From positions 1 to 31,948 of IMG/VR virus record IMGVR_UViG_3300020578_000281: 31,948 bases of DNA; one strand, written 5' to 3'. The DNA is from a virus. The notes under the pieces are model-generated. The model was not told the DNA's origin, did not search any database, and saw nothing but the letters and a program-made list of their open reading frames with translations. Both the position numbers and the translations under genes were made by a program. Of this stretch, positions 9,901 through 18,073 are shown one piece after another. Numbering within the stretch: position 1 is the first letter of the stretch; every line of letters starts with the position of its first letter.

Positions 9901-10402
9901 TAGGGTTTAATGTAGAAACTTGTGCGTCGGCATTTGGACTTAATGACGGAAATATTACCCCTTGAATATCTTTTACTTGTATATACGTTCCTAATGTTGG
10001 TAAAGTTTCAGTTGTTTGAGTTCCTGAAAAATGAAGTTGTCCTTGATACTTTGGAAATCTATCAAAAACCCACTTGTCAAATCCAGATAAATCAGTAAAG
10101 AAATTTTCGACTTCTTCTCTAGTTCCGTCAAACGGGAATCCATTTATGATTTGCTCAAAGGTTAAATTTACTTTAGCTTCTGCTGACATGAAGAAGGTAT
10201 GATTTTCAAATTTTGACCAGTCAACGTTTAACTGCTGAGATGATTTTAGCCCAGTTCCGTTTACGTCATATCCAAAAGAATCTGGATTTTGTATGTTTGA
10301 TCCGGAAAAATTAGAATAAGATAGTGAGAACGATCTCGCACTATTTAAGGATTGTTCTCTTAAAAACGATGGAACGTATTGCGAATATCGATAATTTGAC
10401 AT
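6929..10402 (-). CDS. gp7/gpI-like baseplate wedge protein with two LamG-like domains (1157 aa)
   Basis: The middle of this protein (about residues 480-615) looks like P2 gpI/T4 gp7-type tail proteins: a helical stretch, then RRILINLPSIIRSKGTQQSI and KAFLRSIGIEPD, the typical arginine plus KGT and AxxxxLRSxG pattern. Residues about 170-335 form a concanavalin/LamG-like sandwich ending in SGTIDELRIFHSFRT. A second one at about 680-905 ends in GRALRLKFWSKALSENEW. In T4, gp7 joins two gp6 subunits in the inner wedge; here the two lectin-like sandwiches would project from that core. Length is similar to T4 gp7 (about 1030 aa). Immediate neighbours gp6 and gp25 support a wedge role. It starts two bases after the preceding stop. 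LamG domains may bind host glycans or be purely structural. Confidence 0.7.
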   Translation of the reverse strand: MSNYRYSQYVPSFLREQSLNSARSFSLSYSNFSGSNIQNPDSFGYDVNGTGLKSSQQLNVDWSKFENHTFFMSAEAKVNLTFEQIINGFPFDGTREEVENFFTDLSGFDKWVFDRFPKYQGQLHFSGTQTTETLPTLGTYIQVKDIQGVIFPSLSPNADAQVSTLNPKNNNSLSIELQLKIPKIQTNGTQILLQKINHDKNHGFSIRLNPIASTNYSIAQFDVFSGSLAMSTSATIEKGIFNHLCFVLDRDSKLQNLKIFNNESIISTTTGSTTIGNLSIDYNDLLIGSGTSYYVEGNLVTPRQTLSGTIDELRIFHSFRTTSQQKSYAKKSIHSAPDLKLYYKFNEPAPPLSPITDDITNSIVLDSSGNSLHSFISNFSGFLRENAKNDPLSNLIYERNDLSPVLFPAYQDVINLNVELLTSASAYDLENPNIITKLIPRHYLVEGAAAEGLTSAEANNGSQYGGSGIPGQGKLNNVQIMLSLLYIWAKFFDEIKLFLDAFSSLKTVDYELNKSIPNNMLFDIAKHYGFFLPPLFTSATIDQYVLAENIDPLIKGNESLSLRSVQHEILRRILINLPSIIRSKGTQQSIKAFLRSIGIEPDSSVRFREYGGPTYRKLLHAKESKSDLTTIINFSSSSLVTSQFLSSSRLQPGYPKPEGTFVQKHIYNPHGISNSINDGLLTSGSWTFECNYKYELPISLSSFTQSLARLCVTGSGIQNPGLVANLIGYYDENDPKVRLFLRPGNDDNAPLLDMTLNLPTGSLFNGDIWNVSFGCERNDSIDSIASSSYFIRVGTQNEGEVLYSSTTSSYFYELTGSGSPLDSNVFRKLDLVYQTNVSGAFITLGSNQTIPEGSTSTYRFLNNNLSVAESVSRKTAFDGRALRLKFWSKALSENEWLSHLTNYQSLGVDNPLVNYNYSISESGSYERLRLESLVKQEIKSADNNGNITFLDFSENGINLNGTGFPANKNCMLPEIIRYSHLSAYFDEAVTNEKVRVRGYNDEYLISRNEWARPSPVYEITRSETPQDDARFSIDFSLVDSLNKDIINMFSTFESMENYLGNPELVFSSDYPDLEKLRSIYFNRLKDKLNFKAFMEFYSWFDNSISTFIEQLMPKKTMYKGTNFVIESHMLERHKIEYFFSENYVKQNKRRIIHEGNL

Positions 10403-10404
10403 CG

Positions 10405-11937
10405 TTAATTGACCTGTGTATCGCTAATTTTAAAAACGTTTGATACTGAATGATAGATCTTATTTACTCCACCCATTACTATCATAATGTCTATTACATA
10501 ACTTCTCTCTTTAGTGAGGTTTGATGTATCAAGTGTAAAATACATACCGGTGCCATCGCTACTTACTCTTGTAGAACTATATTTTTCATCAAATGCTATA
10601 GCAACTTCATTTGTCGTAATATCTCTAACTTGATAATAAGTTTTTCTAATAACAGAACTTGGTAACTCTACAGGTCGTTTTACTAATTTAATTGCAGGAC
10701 TTATGTAATCGAATATGTTTAAACGAATCTGTACTTTTTCATTTGAACGATGAAGAGAATTTATACCATTTGTCGATAAAACATAATTTTTAAAATCAGT
10801 TGCACTTGAAGTTCTTAGGGGTGGGAATACTTCTAACTTGCTTCCTGTAAAGTATCCTATCGAATTATCCAATGAAGACCAAACGGGAGTGAAGGTTATT
10901 GAACCTGACTTTTGCAATTCAACATATAGCGTGTTATTTGAAGTTGGAATTGTAAAAGAAGAAGAGTATATGCCGACGTAATAATTTAGTCCATCAAAAT
11001 GTTGAGAACCGCTAAACGTTAAAGTGTAAGAAGAATTACCAGATACGGCTGTTGTTAATTTAAGCAATATGCTGTTTGTACCGGTTATTTCAGTAAGAGT
11101 TGATCCACTTAGTATGTTTGATAATTCACCTTTAGAAAAATTTCTTAAAAATATTGTAGAAGGTTCATCAAATCTTAAATTTAAAGAGTCATCTATCAAT
11201 GAATCATCATATTTCATAATGATTCTTGGATGTTTAAACTCATCATATGCAGTCCTACTTGCGAAACGTTTTACGAAATATGAGTATGAATCATTTTCTT
11301 GAGAAGAATCTAAAGAAATTCTAAATCCGCTATCTGGTATTTCATTTGCTAATGTTGCAGAAATGATCTTAGTTACATTGATTTCTAGATTTTCTTCTCC
11401 TGTTATAAAGTGTTGAGTAGCTTTAAAGTCGTTAATTAAAGACGACGCAGTTATATAATCGCAAATTTCCGTCGCGCCGCCGGCGGAGGAGGCGCCTAAA
11501 GAAACCCAAGGTGCATTAAACGAAGCTGAAACATAATTGCAAGAATCAAAATCCGAATAGTACACGACGTCACGGCCTAATCCTTCGTTAAATGATTTAG
11601 AAAGAGGGTAAACAGATACATCAAAATTAGAAGGAGTCGTTTGCCCGCCATACACATCAAATAATTTTAGTGTGCAATTAAAGCTGCTGTTGTTGACATT
11701 GATAGAATTTGAATAAATTAAGTCTTTAATTGGTTGTAAATCAAAATGAACTAATAATCTGCTAAGTTCTAAATTTTTGACTCCATTGTTATCGAACGTA
11801 ACTCCATAAAGTTTAAATAAATCTAATGAGCCTGCAGAACCTACGTTCGAACCAGTTCGAAATGATCCAGAACTAGCTATTTTTATAAACCTATTTGTTA
11901 GGTAAGCATCTTTGTCTGCTTTTAGAATTTTGTACAT
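10405..11937 (-). CDS. DNRLRE/CBM-like beta-sandwich baseplate protein (510 aa)
   Basis: The N-terminal 245 residues follow the DNRLRE (disaggregatase-related, carbohydrate-binding-module-like) plan: ADKDAYLTNRFI, a Gly-rich strand pair with LDLFKLYG, SRLLVHFDL, a strand with NCTLKLFDVYGG, the VYPLSKSFNEGLGRDV stretch and a closing FKHPRIIMKYDD. The second half has repeated beta segments such as YTLTFSGSQHFDGLNYYVGI and resembles further sandwich domains. No catalytic residues are evident. It lies between gp6 and the gp7-like gene with gaps of one and two bases, in the heart of the wedge operon. A structural or glycan-binding baseplate component is likely. The family assignment is from pattern memory and is moderately certain. 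Confidence 0.55.
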   Translation of the reverse strand: MYKILKADKDAYLTNRFIKIASSGSFRTGSNVGSAGSLDLFKLYGVTFDNNGVKNLELSRLLVHFDLQPIKDLIYSNSINVNNSSFNCTLKLFDVYGGQTTPSNFDVSVYPLSKSFNEGLGRDVVYYSDFDSCNYVSASFNAPWVSLGASSAGGATEICDYITASSLINDFKATQHFITGEENLEINVTKIISATLANEIPDSGFRISLDSSQENDSYSYFVKRFASRTAYDEFKHPRIIMKYDDSLIDDSLNLRFDEPSTIFLRNFSKGELSNILSGSTLTEITGTNSILLKLTTAVSGNSSYTLTFSGSQHFDGLNYYVGIYSSSFTIPTSNNTLYVELQKSGSITFTPVWSSLDNSIGYFTGSKLEVFPPLRTSSATDFKNYVLSTNGINSLHRSNEKVQIRLNIFDYISPAIKLVKRPVELPSSVIRKTYYQVRDITTNEVAIAFDEKYSSTRVSSDGTGMYFTLDTSNLTKERSYVIDIMIVMGGVNKIYHSVSNVFKISDTQVN

Positions 11938-11938
11938 A

Positions 11939-13774
11939 TTACAAAGATGTCCTTCCTATTATGTTTATCTCTGGATATTTGAATTCAAACATGCCACCAA
12001 TGGGTGGATACAAAATTCCTTTTCTAGTATTGCTTTTAATATCATGAAAATAATTGCTATATTCAAGACTATTAATATTTCCAGACAAATTCTTGAATTG
12101 CAAATTATTAACAGATATAACACCTTGCGTTCTAAAAATTAAATTTTGTATATCTGATATTACGATGGGTTGATCAATAGAAAAATTCTTTGTTTCAAAT
12201 TGAAATATAAGATTTCTCAAAATGTTTTGAATGATTATTTGAGAGTTTAAAGAAGGATCAGAGACTACATCAAAGTTAAATTCTAGATTTACAATTGGAA
12301 CGTCAAGAATTTCTATCGCATCCGTTATCATTCTATACGGAGTTAGATACTTTCTAAGATTTTCTTTTAACGTATCTGAAGCATGAACTAATTTAGAATC
12401 TTGATCTCTACAAATAACGTGTAATTGAGTTACAATCGGATTGTTTGGATTTGAACGAGCAGCTGCTCTAAATACCCTTCCAAAATTAGAAGGTAGTGAA
12501 TATACTCTTGCCAACAAGTCTTCTCTTGTTACAATTCTTTCTTGAGAATTTCTTGCGCTTGGTATTAGCGATTTTAGCTCATTAATTGTAGGCGAATCTT
12601 CGCCACCGACAGCTTGTTCTCTATTCGATACCCCTATGCTACTTCTAACAGATGATATTACGTCTATAGAAGGGTTATTAGGAAAAGTTATAACTAAAGT
12701 TTGAATCGCGTTGATTGTATCTGGTGGCGCGTTGTGAGACAATCCACCTCCATAACGATACGTTACTGATAACGTAGAATTTGCAGAATATATTCCTAAC
12801 GTTCTTGTTTTTAGTAATTGAAGGGGATTAATAGATGTTCTAGAAAATGTCTTTGAATATGGAAAAGATATTGCAAAGTCAGAAGGATCAGGAACTATGT
12901 CATCTTCTATGCTAGTGTCATCTCCTCCTCCTAAAATTAATGTTACTGTTCTAGTAGATAAATCAGTCGAAGTTACAAATCTATAAGGAGCAGGAATAAC
13001 TTTTAATGCTTCTGATATTTCTTGAGAATCTTTTGCTAAATTTAAGACATTTTTGTAAACGACATCATCAGTCAACGAGTTAACTTCGTAATAAACATTA
13101 CCTAAACTATCATAAACGTTTATTATATCGGTTACGTTTGATTCAGATAATCTTACTGATCTAAATGGGATAAAAGAGCCTAGTCCAAACGTTTCGGTCG
13201 TCTCAGTTCCAGAAATGCATGGTCCGCTTGCTGCTAATAGAAAGCTTAATGGGACTCCACTTTCTGTTCTTCTTCCAACTTTTACTTCAGCGGCGTAATT
13301 TCCATCAGCCCTCTTTTTAGAAAAATCTATATCTGATAAAAGGTTAAATGCAATATTATTTATAGAAACAAATATAGTGCCTGCTTTAATTACAGGTAAA
13401 GAAGATGAAGAAACAGCTACTTTTGAATTGTTAAACGCCGCCGGAACTTCGATAAAAACAGTCACATCAACTACGGCAGGAGAAGCTCCAACTATTTTTG
13501 TTCCGGATGTTCTAATTAGTCTTTCTATATTTTTTGTTTCAATCGCAGTTTCTGGATCTAACTCATTATATTGATGATCCAAATAAAACGACATGGTATC
13601 GCCTGCATAAGCAGCTAAATCTAAAAACATTCCTCCCAAAGAAGTTTCTGAAAAGTCTTGTATTTTATCCGGATAATATAACCTAGCATAATTCAACAAT
13701 TGTGTTCTAAAAGAATCGAAATCTTTTGCAAGATAATTTCGAGTTCTAAATTGTGTTAAGTTACTTTTTGCCAT
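11939..13774 (-). CDS. gp6: Baseplate wedge protein, gp6 / gpJ-like (611 aa)
   Basis: The N-terminus carries the hallmark of T4-like gp6 proteins: RNYLAKDFDSFRTQLLNYA, YYPDKIQDFSETSLGGMF, LDLAAYAGDTMSFYLDHQYN (residues about 12-70), followed by a long beta-rich middle and a C-terminal region with an NSQERIVTREDLLARVYSLP segment and an FGRVFRAAARS strand, as in the gpJ core. T4 gp6 is 660 residues, so this copy is near full length. gp6 forms the inner iris ring of the baseplate together with gp7 and gp53 and drives its conformational change. It follows gp25 by 25 bases. No gp53 equivalent was recognised nearby. Confidence 0.9.
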   Translation of the reverse strand: MAKSNLTQFRTRNYLAKDFDSFRTQLLNYARLYYPDKIQDFSETSLGGMFLDLAAYAGDTMSFYLDHQYNELDPETAIETKNIERLIRTSGTKIVGASPAVVDVTVFIEVPAAFNNSKVAVSSSSLPVIKAGTIFVSINNIAFNLLSDIDFSKKRADGNYAAEVKVGRRTESGVPLSFLLAASGPCISGTETTETFGLGSFIPFRSVRLSESNVTDIINVYDSLGNVYYEVNSLTDDVVYKNVLNLAKDSQEISEALKVIPAPYRFVTSTDLSTRTVTLILGGGDDTSIEDDIVPDPSDFAISFPYSKTFSRTSINPLQLLKTRTLGIYSANSTLSVTYRYGGGLSHNAPPDTINAIQTLVITFPNNPSIDVISSVRSSIGVSNREQAVGGEDSPTINELKSLIPSARNSQERIVTREDLLARVYSLPSNFGRVFRAAARSNPNNPIVTQLHVICRDQDSKLVHASDTLKENLRKYLTPYRMITDAIEILDVPIVNLEFNFDVVSDPSLNSQIIIQNILRNLIFQFETKNFSIDQPIVISDIQNLIFRTQGVISVNNLQFKNLSGNINSLEYSNYFHDIKSNTRKGILYPPIGGMFEFKYPEINIIGRTSL

Positions 13775-13799
13775 TTTATACTCACTTTTATTATCAAAA

Positions 13800-14261
13800 T
13801 TATATTACATATAATGATATCTGAAGAGCTTTATTTTCTATATTCAACTGTGGGACGCTATAAGTTATTGTTATTCTTACAAGTCCTAAATTTCTATTAT
13901 TTTCATCGATATCTGAAATAAAGTCATTTAGTACTATAAAAGGCATCCACGTACTTACTGCATCTCTTATTCTAGTTATTGCTTGTTCGTCAAATTCTTC
14001 GGTCGTCGAAATTTCTGAAGTTAATTCTTGCAAGTTTGCGCCAAAATAGTAAAATCCGACTCTTTCGCCCCAATTTGTTAAAAGTAGATTTTTTACATTG
14101 TCTTGAATTTGTTCTTCTGCGGTATAATTCATCGCTAGAAGATTTTCTGCGTCAAGCCTTAATGGAGTTTTTATCCCTATAGGTAAAGGTGTAGCTTTCA
14201 CTATTTCTTTAGAAATTTGTGTGTTAGTTTTACCTGAACTTGTAAAGCTATATGTACCCAT
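13800..14261 (-). CDS. gp25: Baseplate wedge protein gp25 / GPW-family (153 aa)
   Basis: The 153-residue protein has the gp25/GPW pattern: an N-terminal strand, AEEQIQDNVKNLLLTNWGER, VGFYYFGANLQELTSE, AITRIRDAVSTWMPF, and a C-terminal VRITITYSVPQLNIENKALQ strand region. T4 gp25 is 132 residues and nucleates sheath polymerisation at the inner baseplate. The usual GERxxxPxFG motif is GERVGFYYFG here. The gene lies directly ahead of gp6, the same order seen in many contractile injection systems. The start at 14261 has no strong Shine-Dalgarno sequence, and the 45-base gap before it contains a repeated CGTTAAAT but no clear promoter. Confidence 0.85.
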   Translation of the reverse strand: MGTYSFTSSGKTNTQISKEIVKATPLPIGIKTPLRLDAENLLAMNYTAEEQIQDNVKNLLLTNWGERVGFYYFGANLQELTSEISTTEEFDEQAITRIRDAVSTWMPFIVLNDFISDIDENNRNLGLVRITITYSVPQLNIENKALQISLYVI

Positions 14262-14306
14262 GGCTTACGACGTTAAATATTGATTTGTCGTTAAATCGTT
14301 GCCAAT

Positions 14307-16046
14307 TTAAATGAATACTTCTTCTAGTCCTTTTCCAAAATTTTTATTAACTTTTGTCCCTCTGTACTGTTTTTCTGAAGGAGCCGGATTTGCTCTATAA
14401 ATTAATTCTAATTTTTTGAATGAAAGATTTTCGTCTATTGTCGTTCTGCCGGCTTGGAAATGCATATGATCTTCATGTATCTTTGCTGGAGTAAATATAC
14501 CAGGGCCTGTAAACCACTTTAGCTTGCTATATTTGTCTATATGCCCAACATTCCATTGGTTTCCAAATTTTTCTATTGCCCATAACTCAAATTCTTTGTA
14601 TATTTTACTTCCAATTAAAATACTTCTATAAGGAATTAGTTTTTGTCCATCATCGGTCCAAGGAAGCAAGCGGCCTTTTTCAATCAGACTAATTTGCCAT
14701 TCATGAAACAACCATCTTCCTATTTCATACATCGCAGCAAAATCATGCGTAAGTTTACCTTCTATTCTATAAGGTTCGCCTGCCCCGCCTGCACATTTAA
14801 ATGGAGATAAATTCGAAAATTCTTTAATTTCAGTTGCGTTATTATTCTCGATTCCTGACATCCAATTTCCAGCTTTATCTCGCATAGGATATGCCATATC
14901 AAATGCAGTACCACCATGAGTTTCAGACCAGGGGTTGATTCTCCACCCTGACCCCTTAGGAATTGACTGTCCTTGTGGACCAACGAACGCATTACCTGTA
15001 ATGTTTCCAACTTCAAGAGTTACTGAATCTTCATTATTAGATTTTCTATAGCTTTTATCATTGTACATGTGTTCAGATAAAGCATAGATCGTCTCTAACG
15101 CGTAATTGTCTCCATAAGACATATTTCTGCTTGGGAATAAAATAACCATATTTTTTTCATTAGATTGAAGTTTATAAAGATTATTTTTTAAAGCTTCTCT
15201 ATCTAACTTTGTCTCAGATCCTGGAATGTCTGCTACGGTTACGTAACCTTTTATTGCTCCAAGCTCTTTTAATAATTTTGTTGCTCCAACAGTTGTAGCA
15301 GCCGTCCGCGCGGCCATGGCTTCGCTTGCTAATGTTAAAGCTACATTTAAATCTGCTATATACCCTATCGGATCAGAAGTTATTGGTTGGGTTAACGGTT
15401 TTACGACGGTTTCTAATATTTGCTTTGCAGTATCAAAAAGCTTATTTGGTGTAAAGCTTGCCCACCATGAAGGATCCTTGGTAACTATGTCTAATTGCGC
15501 TTGAGCTATTGGAAGCGCATTAATAAATGCTAAATTAAATCCTTCCTGACTAGGATAATTAGGTGTTCCACCTCCTCCCCAAGCTGATTTGCCCGTTGTT
15601 GATAAAATTTTTATCTCTGGATAAACGGGGGCTGGAGCTACAGGAGGCGGTTTTACTAAATTTGATAAGTTAGATAAAAAATCAGGGATATCATTTGGTT
15701 TTATATTTAGCAATGCGGGTATAGATGCTTGAGGAACAGCAAATGAAGCGATAATTGTCGCCAAATCTAAAGGAGGCTCTTTTATTTTTAAAGCAGCAGC
15801 TACCCCGCTAGGATCAAAAACTGGTATCGTTGATAACGGCGCGGAAACATCAAGGGTTTTCATCGAAAAACCTATAGTTCCATCAATTAATTGAGAATGC
15901 CAATCCCCATATCTTTTTAAATCATTTAAATCTATTTGCTTAGAATAAGGATCAAAATTTTTATAAATTTCTATTGCTCTTGTTCTAAAAGCATTAGAAA
16001 TTGTTCCATCTGGATTCAGCGCGCCGAATGAAGTTAGTATACTCAT
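14307..16046 (-). CDS. Baseplate protein with C-terminal LAS-type (M15/M74-like) peptidase domain (579 aa)
   Basis: The C-terminal half shows the metal-site pattern of LAS-superfamily peptidoglycan peptidases (M15 D-Ala-D-Ala peptidases, M74 MepA): THGGTAFDM with His377 and Asp383, and IHEDHMHFQAG with His527 and His529. The H-to-D spacing is one residue shorter than the usual HxxxxxxD, so the first ligands need checking. The N-terminal 300 residues contain Pro/Ala-rich and hydrophobic helical stretches without a recognised domain. It lies between the gp5-like spike gene and gp25, one base after the former's stop. It probably sits in the tail hub and cuts host peptidoglycan during DNA entry, a job done in T4 by the gp5 lysozyme domain, which the neighbouring spike protein appears to lack. 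Confidence 0.6.
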   Translation of the reverse strand: MSILTSFGALNPDGTISNAFRTRAIEIYKNFDPYSKQIDLNDLKRYGDWHSQLIDGTIGFSMKTLDVSAPLSTIPVFDPSGVAAALKIKEPPLDLATIIASFAVPQASIPALLNIKPNDIPDFLSNLSNLVKPPPVAPAPVYPEIKILSTTGKSAWGGGGTPNYPSQEGFNLAFINALPIAQAQLDIVTKDPSWWASFTPNKLFDTAKQILETVVKPLTQPITSDPIGYIADLNVALTLASEAMAARTAATTVGATKLLKELGAIKGYVTVADIPGSETKLDREALKNNLYKLQSNEKNMVILFPSRNMSYGDNYALETIYALSEHMYNDKSYRKSNNEDSVTLEVGNITGNAFVGPQGQSIPKGSGWRINPWSETHGGTAFDMAYPMRDKAGNWMSGIENNNATEIKEFSNLSPFKCAGGAGEPYRIEGKLTHDFAAMYEIGRWLFHEWQISLIEKGRLLPWTDDGQKLIPYRSILIGSKIYKEFELWAIEKFGNQWNVGHIDKYSKLKWFTGPGIFTPAKIHEDHMHFQAGRTTIDENLSFKKLELIYRANPAPSEKQYRGTKVNKNFGKGLEEVFI

Positions 16047-16047
16047 T

Positions 16048-17643
16048 TTATTTTATAAGAACTTTTCTAGAAAACGTACCTTGTCCAGCTTCTCCTGTTC
16101 CAATTTGTTTATTACCAGTTGTAAAAATTGGTACTGCTCCACCGGGATTTGTTTTTCCTCTTATCGGATCGTGAATTTTTATATCTCCTTGCATCGCAGC
16201 TGAATCAACAGGTACGTCGGTGCAAAGTATAGCTTTATCTGCGGTTTCATCTCCTAATTTGATGTAACCTGAATCAGAAGGCTTAAAAATAATATCACCA
16301 TTTGATTTAATTGTTATCGATGCCCAACTTTTACTATCATCTTTTTGATCTTTTATTATGTCTTTAGTTTTAGATAAGGCTTCATCTTTTAAATCTTGCC
16401 TGTTTGAGGCGTTTTCTGTAACATCAACTAACTTTTCAAAAGAATTAAATCCAGTGACCAGTATTTGAACGTCGGATCTAGCAAAAATTCTTATTTTATC
16501 AGTTTTTACTATTATGCTTGCATCACCAGTTTGTGTGTCTTTAACTCCAAGTTTTTCGTTATACCTTTGTAGTTCTAAAGATTTATCAATTTCAGCGTTT
16601 TGCGAAACATAAATTCTGCTTCTATCATTTTTAAAATCAGGATCTCCTTCATTAGGCATTAATGAGTTAATTGATTTGTCTAATTCTGGATTTAGCAATG
16701 TGTTGATTACAGTTTTTCCTGCTGTAGATTCTTTTTGTCCTCTACCAGCGACTATGTCGATTGAACCTGCATTTCTTTTTTTAAAGAATGCTTTTTTATC
16801 TTTACTTACACTTTTTGGTCCATCATTTGTTGGATTATTAGGATTTGATGTATCAACCGTAGTATATTCAACCGCTGAACCAGTTCTATCTCTTCCTAAT
16901 ACTATTAGCGTGTTGTTGCTACCTTCAAAGGCAATATCGCCTGGTCTCTTTTTAAAACGCGGAACAGACTCATAAACAGACGCATCAGAACCTTCTGATG
17001 TAGTTAAAATTCTTTCATAGATTTTTCTATCTTGTAGAAAAAGAGTTCCATCATCAAAATTATAAGATGGAACTTGATTGTTTCCTTGTTGGCTTGTTTT
17101 TTCCCATTTTTCGCTAGCATCACCTTCAACAAAAGAACTTTGATTAATTCTTGGATAATGAGAATGGTTAACATCATCAACGACGCCAGAACCAACGACA
17201 CCACAAACCCAATATCCTATTGGATCAATGCTTGTCAAATTTTCAAACATTACCCAAACATGTTCTCCCGGTTTACACGGCATCGATAATGCAGGAGGGA
17301 AAAACGGATAAAGAAACATTAGCTTATCGACTTCATATTTGACCCCTTGATCAAGCATGATGACTTTTGCAGCAATGATAGTGTTTCTTGGTAAAACTTT
17401 ATTTCTTACATATCTTTCAAGATTTGAAAATGTTTTACCATATTCTAGTCTATATTTTTCTTCTAATTGTTGTACTTTTTTTTCTGTAAGTACAATTGGA
17501 TCAAAAATTACGTCAACGACGACCCATTGCTGAAAGACTTGTCTAATCGAAATTGTTGAACTAGCATCGTAATTGTATTCTGCGTGTTCAGCACCAACTA
17601 AATTAAGTTTTCCGTTGATGATCAACGCATTTTTAGATGCCAT
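16048..17643 (-). CDS. gp5-like baseplate central spike protein with OB-fold (531 aa)
   Basis: Residues about 90-175 contain LMFLYPFFPPALSMPCKPGE, HVWVMFEN and GYWVCGVVGSG, the pattern of the N-terminal OB-fold of T4-like gp5 spike/hub proteins in marine phages. The middle is charged and repetitive-looking, and the C-terminus has regular strands (IIVKTDKIRIFARSDVQILV, SWASITIKSNGDIIFKPSDS, GYIKLGD) like the start of a beta-helix needle. T4 gp5 carries a lysozyme between these parts; I see no lysozyme motif here. A good AAGGA ribosome-binding sequence precedes the ATG at 17643, and the stop of the upstream gene is only one base away. It probably forms the membrane-piercing spike. Confidence 0.65.
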   Translation of the reverse strand: MASKNALIINGKLNLVGAEHAEYNYDASSTISIRQVFQQWVVVDVIFDPIVLTEKKVQQLEEKYRLEYGKTFSNLERYVRNKVLPRNTIIAAKVIMLDQGVKYEVDKLMFLYPFFPPALSMPCKPGEHVWVMFENLTSIDPIGYWVCGVVGSGVVDDVNHSHYPRINQSSFVEGDASEKWEKTSQQGNNQVPSYNFDDGTLFLQDRKIYERILTTSEGSDASVYESVPRFKKRPGDIAFEGSNNTLIVLGRDRTGSAVEYTTVDTSNPNNPTNDGPKSVSKDKKAFFKKRNAGSIDIVAGRGQKESTAGKTVINTLLNPELDKSINSLMPNEGDPDFKNDRSRIYVSQNAEIDKSLELQRYNEKLGVKDTQTGDASIIVKTDKIRIFARSDVQILVTGFNSFEKLVDVTENASNRQDLKDEALSKTKDIIKDQKDDSKSWASITIKSNGDIIFKPSDSGYIKLGDETADKAILCTDVPVDSAAMQGDIKIHDPIRGKTNPGGAVPIFTTGNKQIGTGEAGQGTFSRKVLIK

Positions 17644-17644
17644 T

Positions 17645-18061
17645 TTAATTGTTCCTTATTTTATCGAACATATCATTAGGATCAATCGATTCTGATGCAT
17701 ATTCTGCTTTAGAAATTAATTCTGCCAATTTAATCAATTGTTCATTTGCTTTACTCATTCTTTCGATATAAGAAGAAATAGTTCTTCCATGAACTGCATG
17801 CTCTGTGCTTTTATCTTGGACGATCATTACAAGCTTAGTAAACATTATATAAGCATTTTGTCTGTCGGTTATAGCATTTTCATAAATCTCTTTCCACAAT
17901 TGCTTTTTTTTATCATTAAGAGATTCAATTTGATTTAATAATCCGCTAAAATCTTTTATTCTTTCTTTGATACTTTTTTCAGAAGAATCAATTATTTTAA
18001 TATCTTCATCCATATCAAAATTTTTAGAATCACCGTCCATTGTAGACATATGTTCTAGCAT
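17645..18061 (-). CDS. Small helical phage protein; small terminase-like or transcription accessory candidate (138 aa)
   Basis: A highly charged, almost fully helical protein with a probable coiled coil (about residues 30-60, ERIKDFSGLLNQIESLNDKK) and an amphipathic helix with SSYIERMSKANEQLIKLAEL near 95-115. It ends in IDPNDMFDKIRNN. The central helices and acidic tail resemble T4-type small terminase (gp16) in general layout, but its position directly after the sigma gene would also fit a gp33-like transcription partner. I cannot decide between these. Two starts are possible: at 18061 the GGAG sequence touches the ATG, so the ATG at 18049 (MSTMDGDSK) with GGAG 12 bases upstream may be the real one. 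Stop and next start are one base apart. Confidence 0.5.
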   Translation of the reverse strand: MLEHMSTMDGDSKNFDMDEDIKIIDSSEKSIKERIKDFSGLLNQIESLNDKKKQLWKEIYENAITDRQNAYIMFTKLVMIVQDKSTEHAVHGRTISSYIERMSKANEQLIKLAELISKAEYASESIDPNDMFDKIRNN

Positions 18062-18073
18062 CTCCAGTTTTAT

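Noticed and set aside
13357-13364. T4-like late promoter sequence TATAAATA on the minus strand
   Set aside because: An exact match, but inside gp6 coding sequence and not ahead of a gene start; expected by chance in AT-rich DNA.
14262-14306. Regulatory repeat before gp25 (CGTTAAAT twice, short ACGAC/GTCGT pairing)
   Set aside because: Arms are only five bases and the direct repeat eight bases; within chance for this composition.
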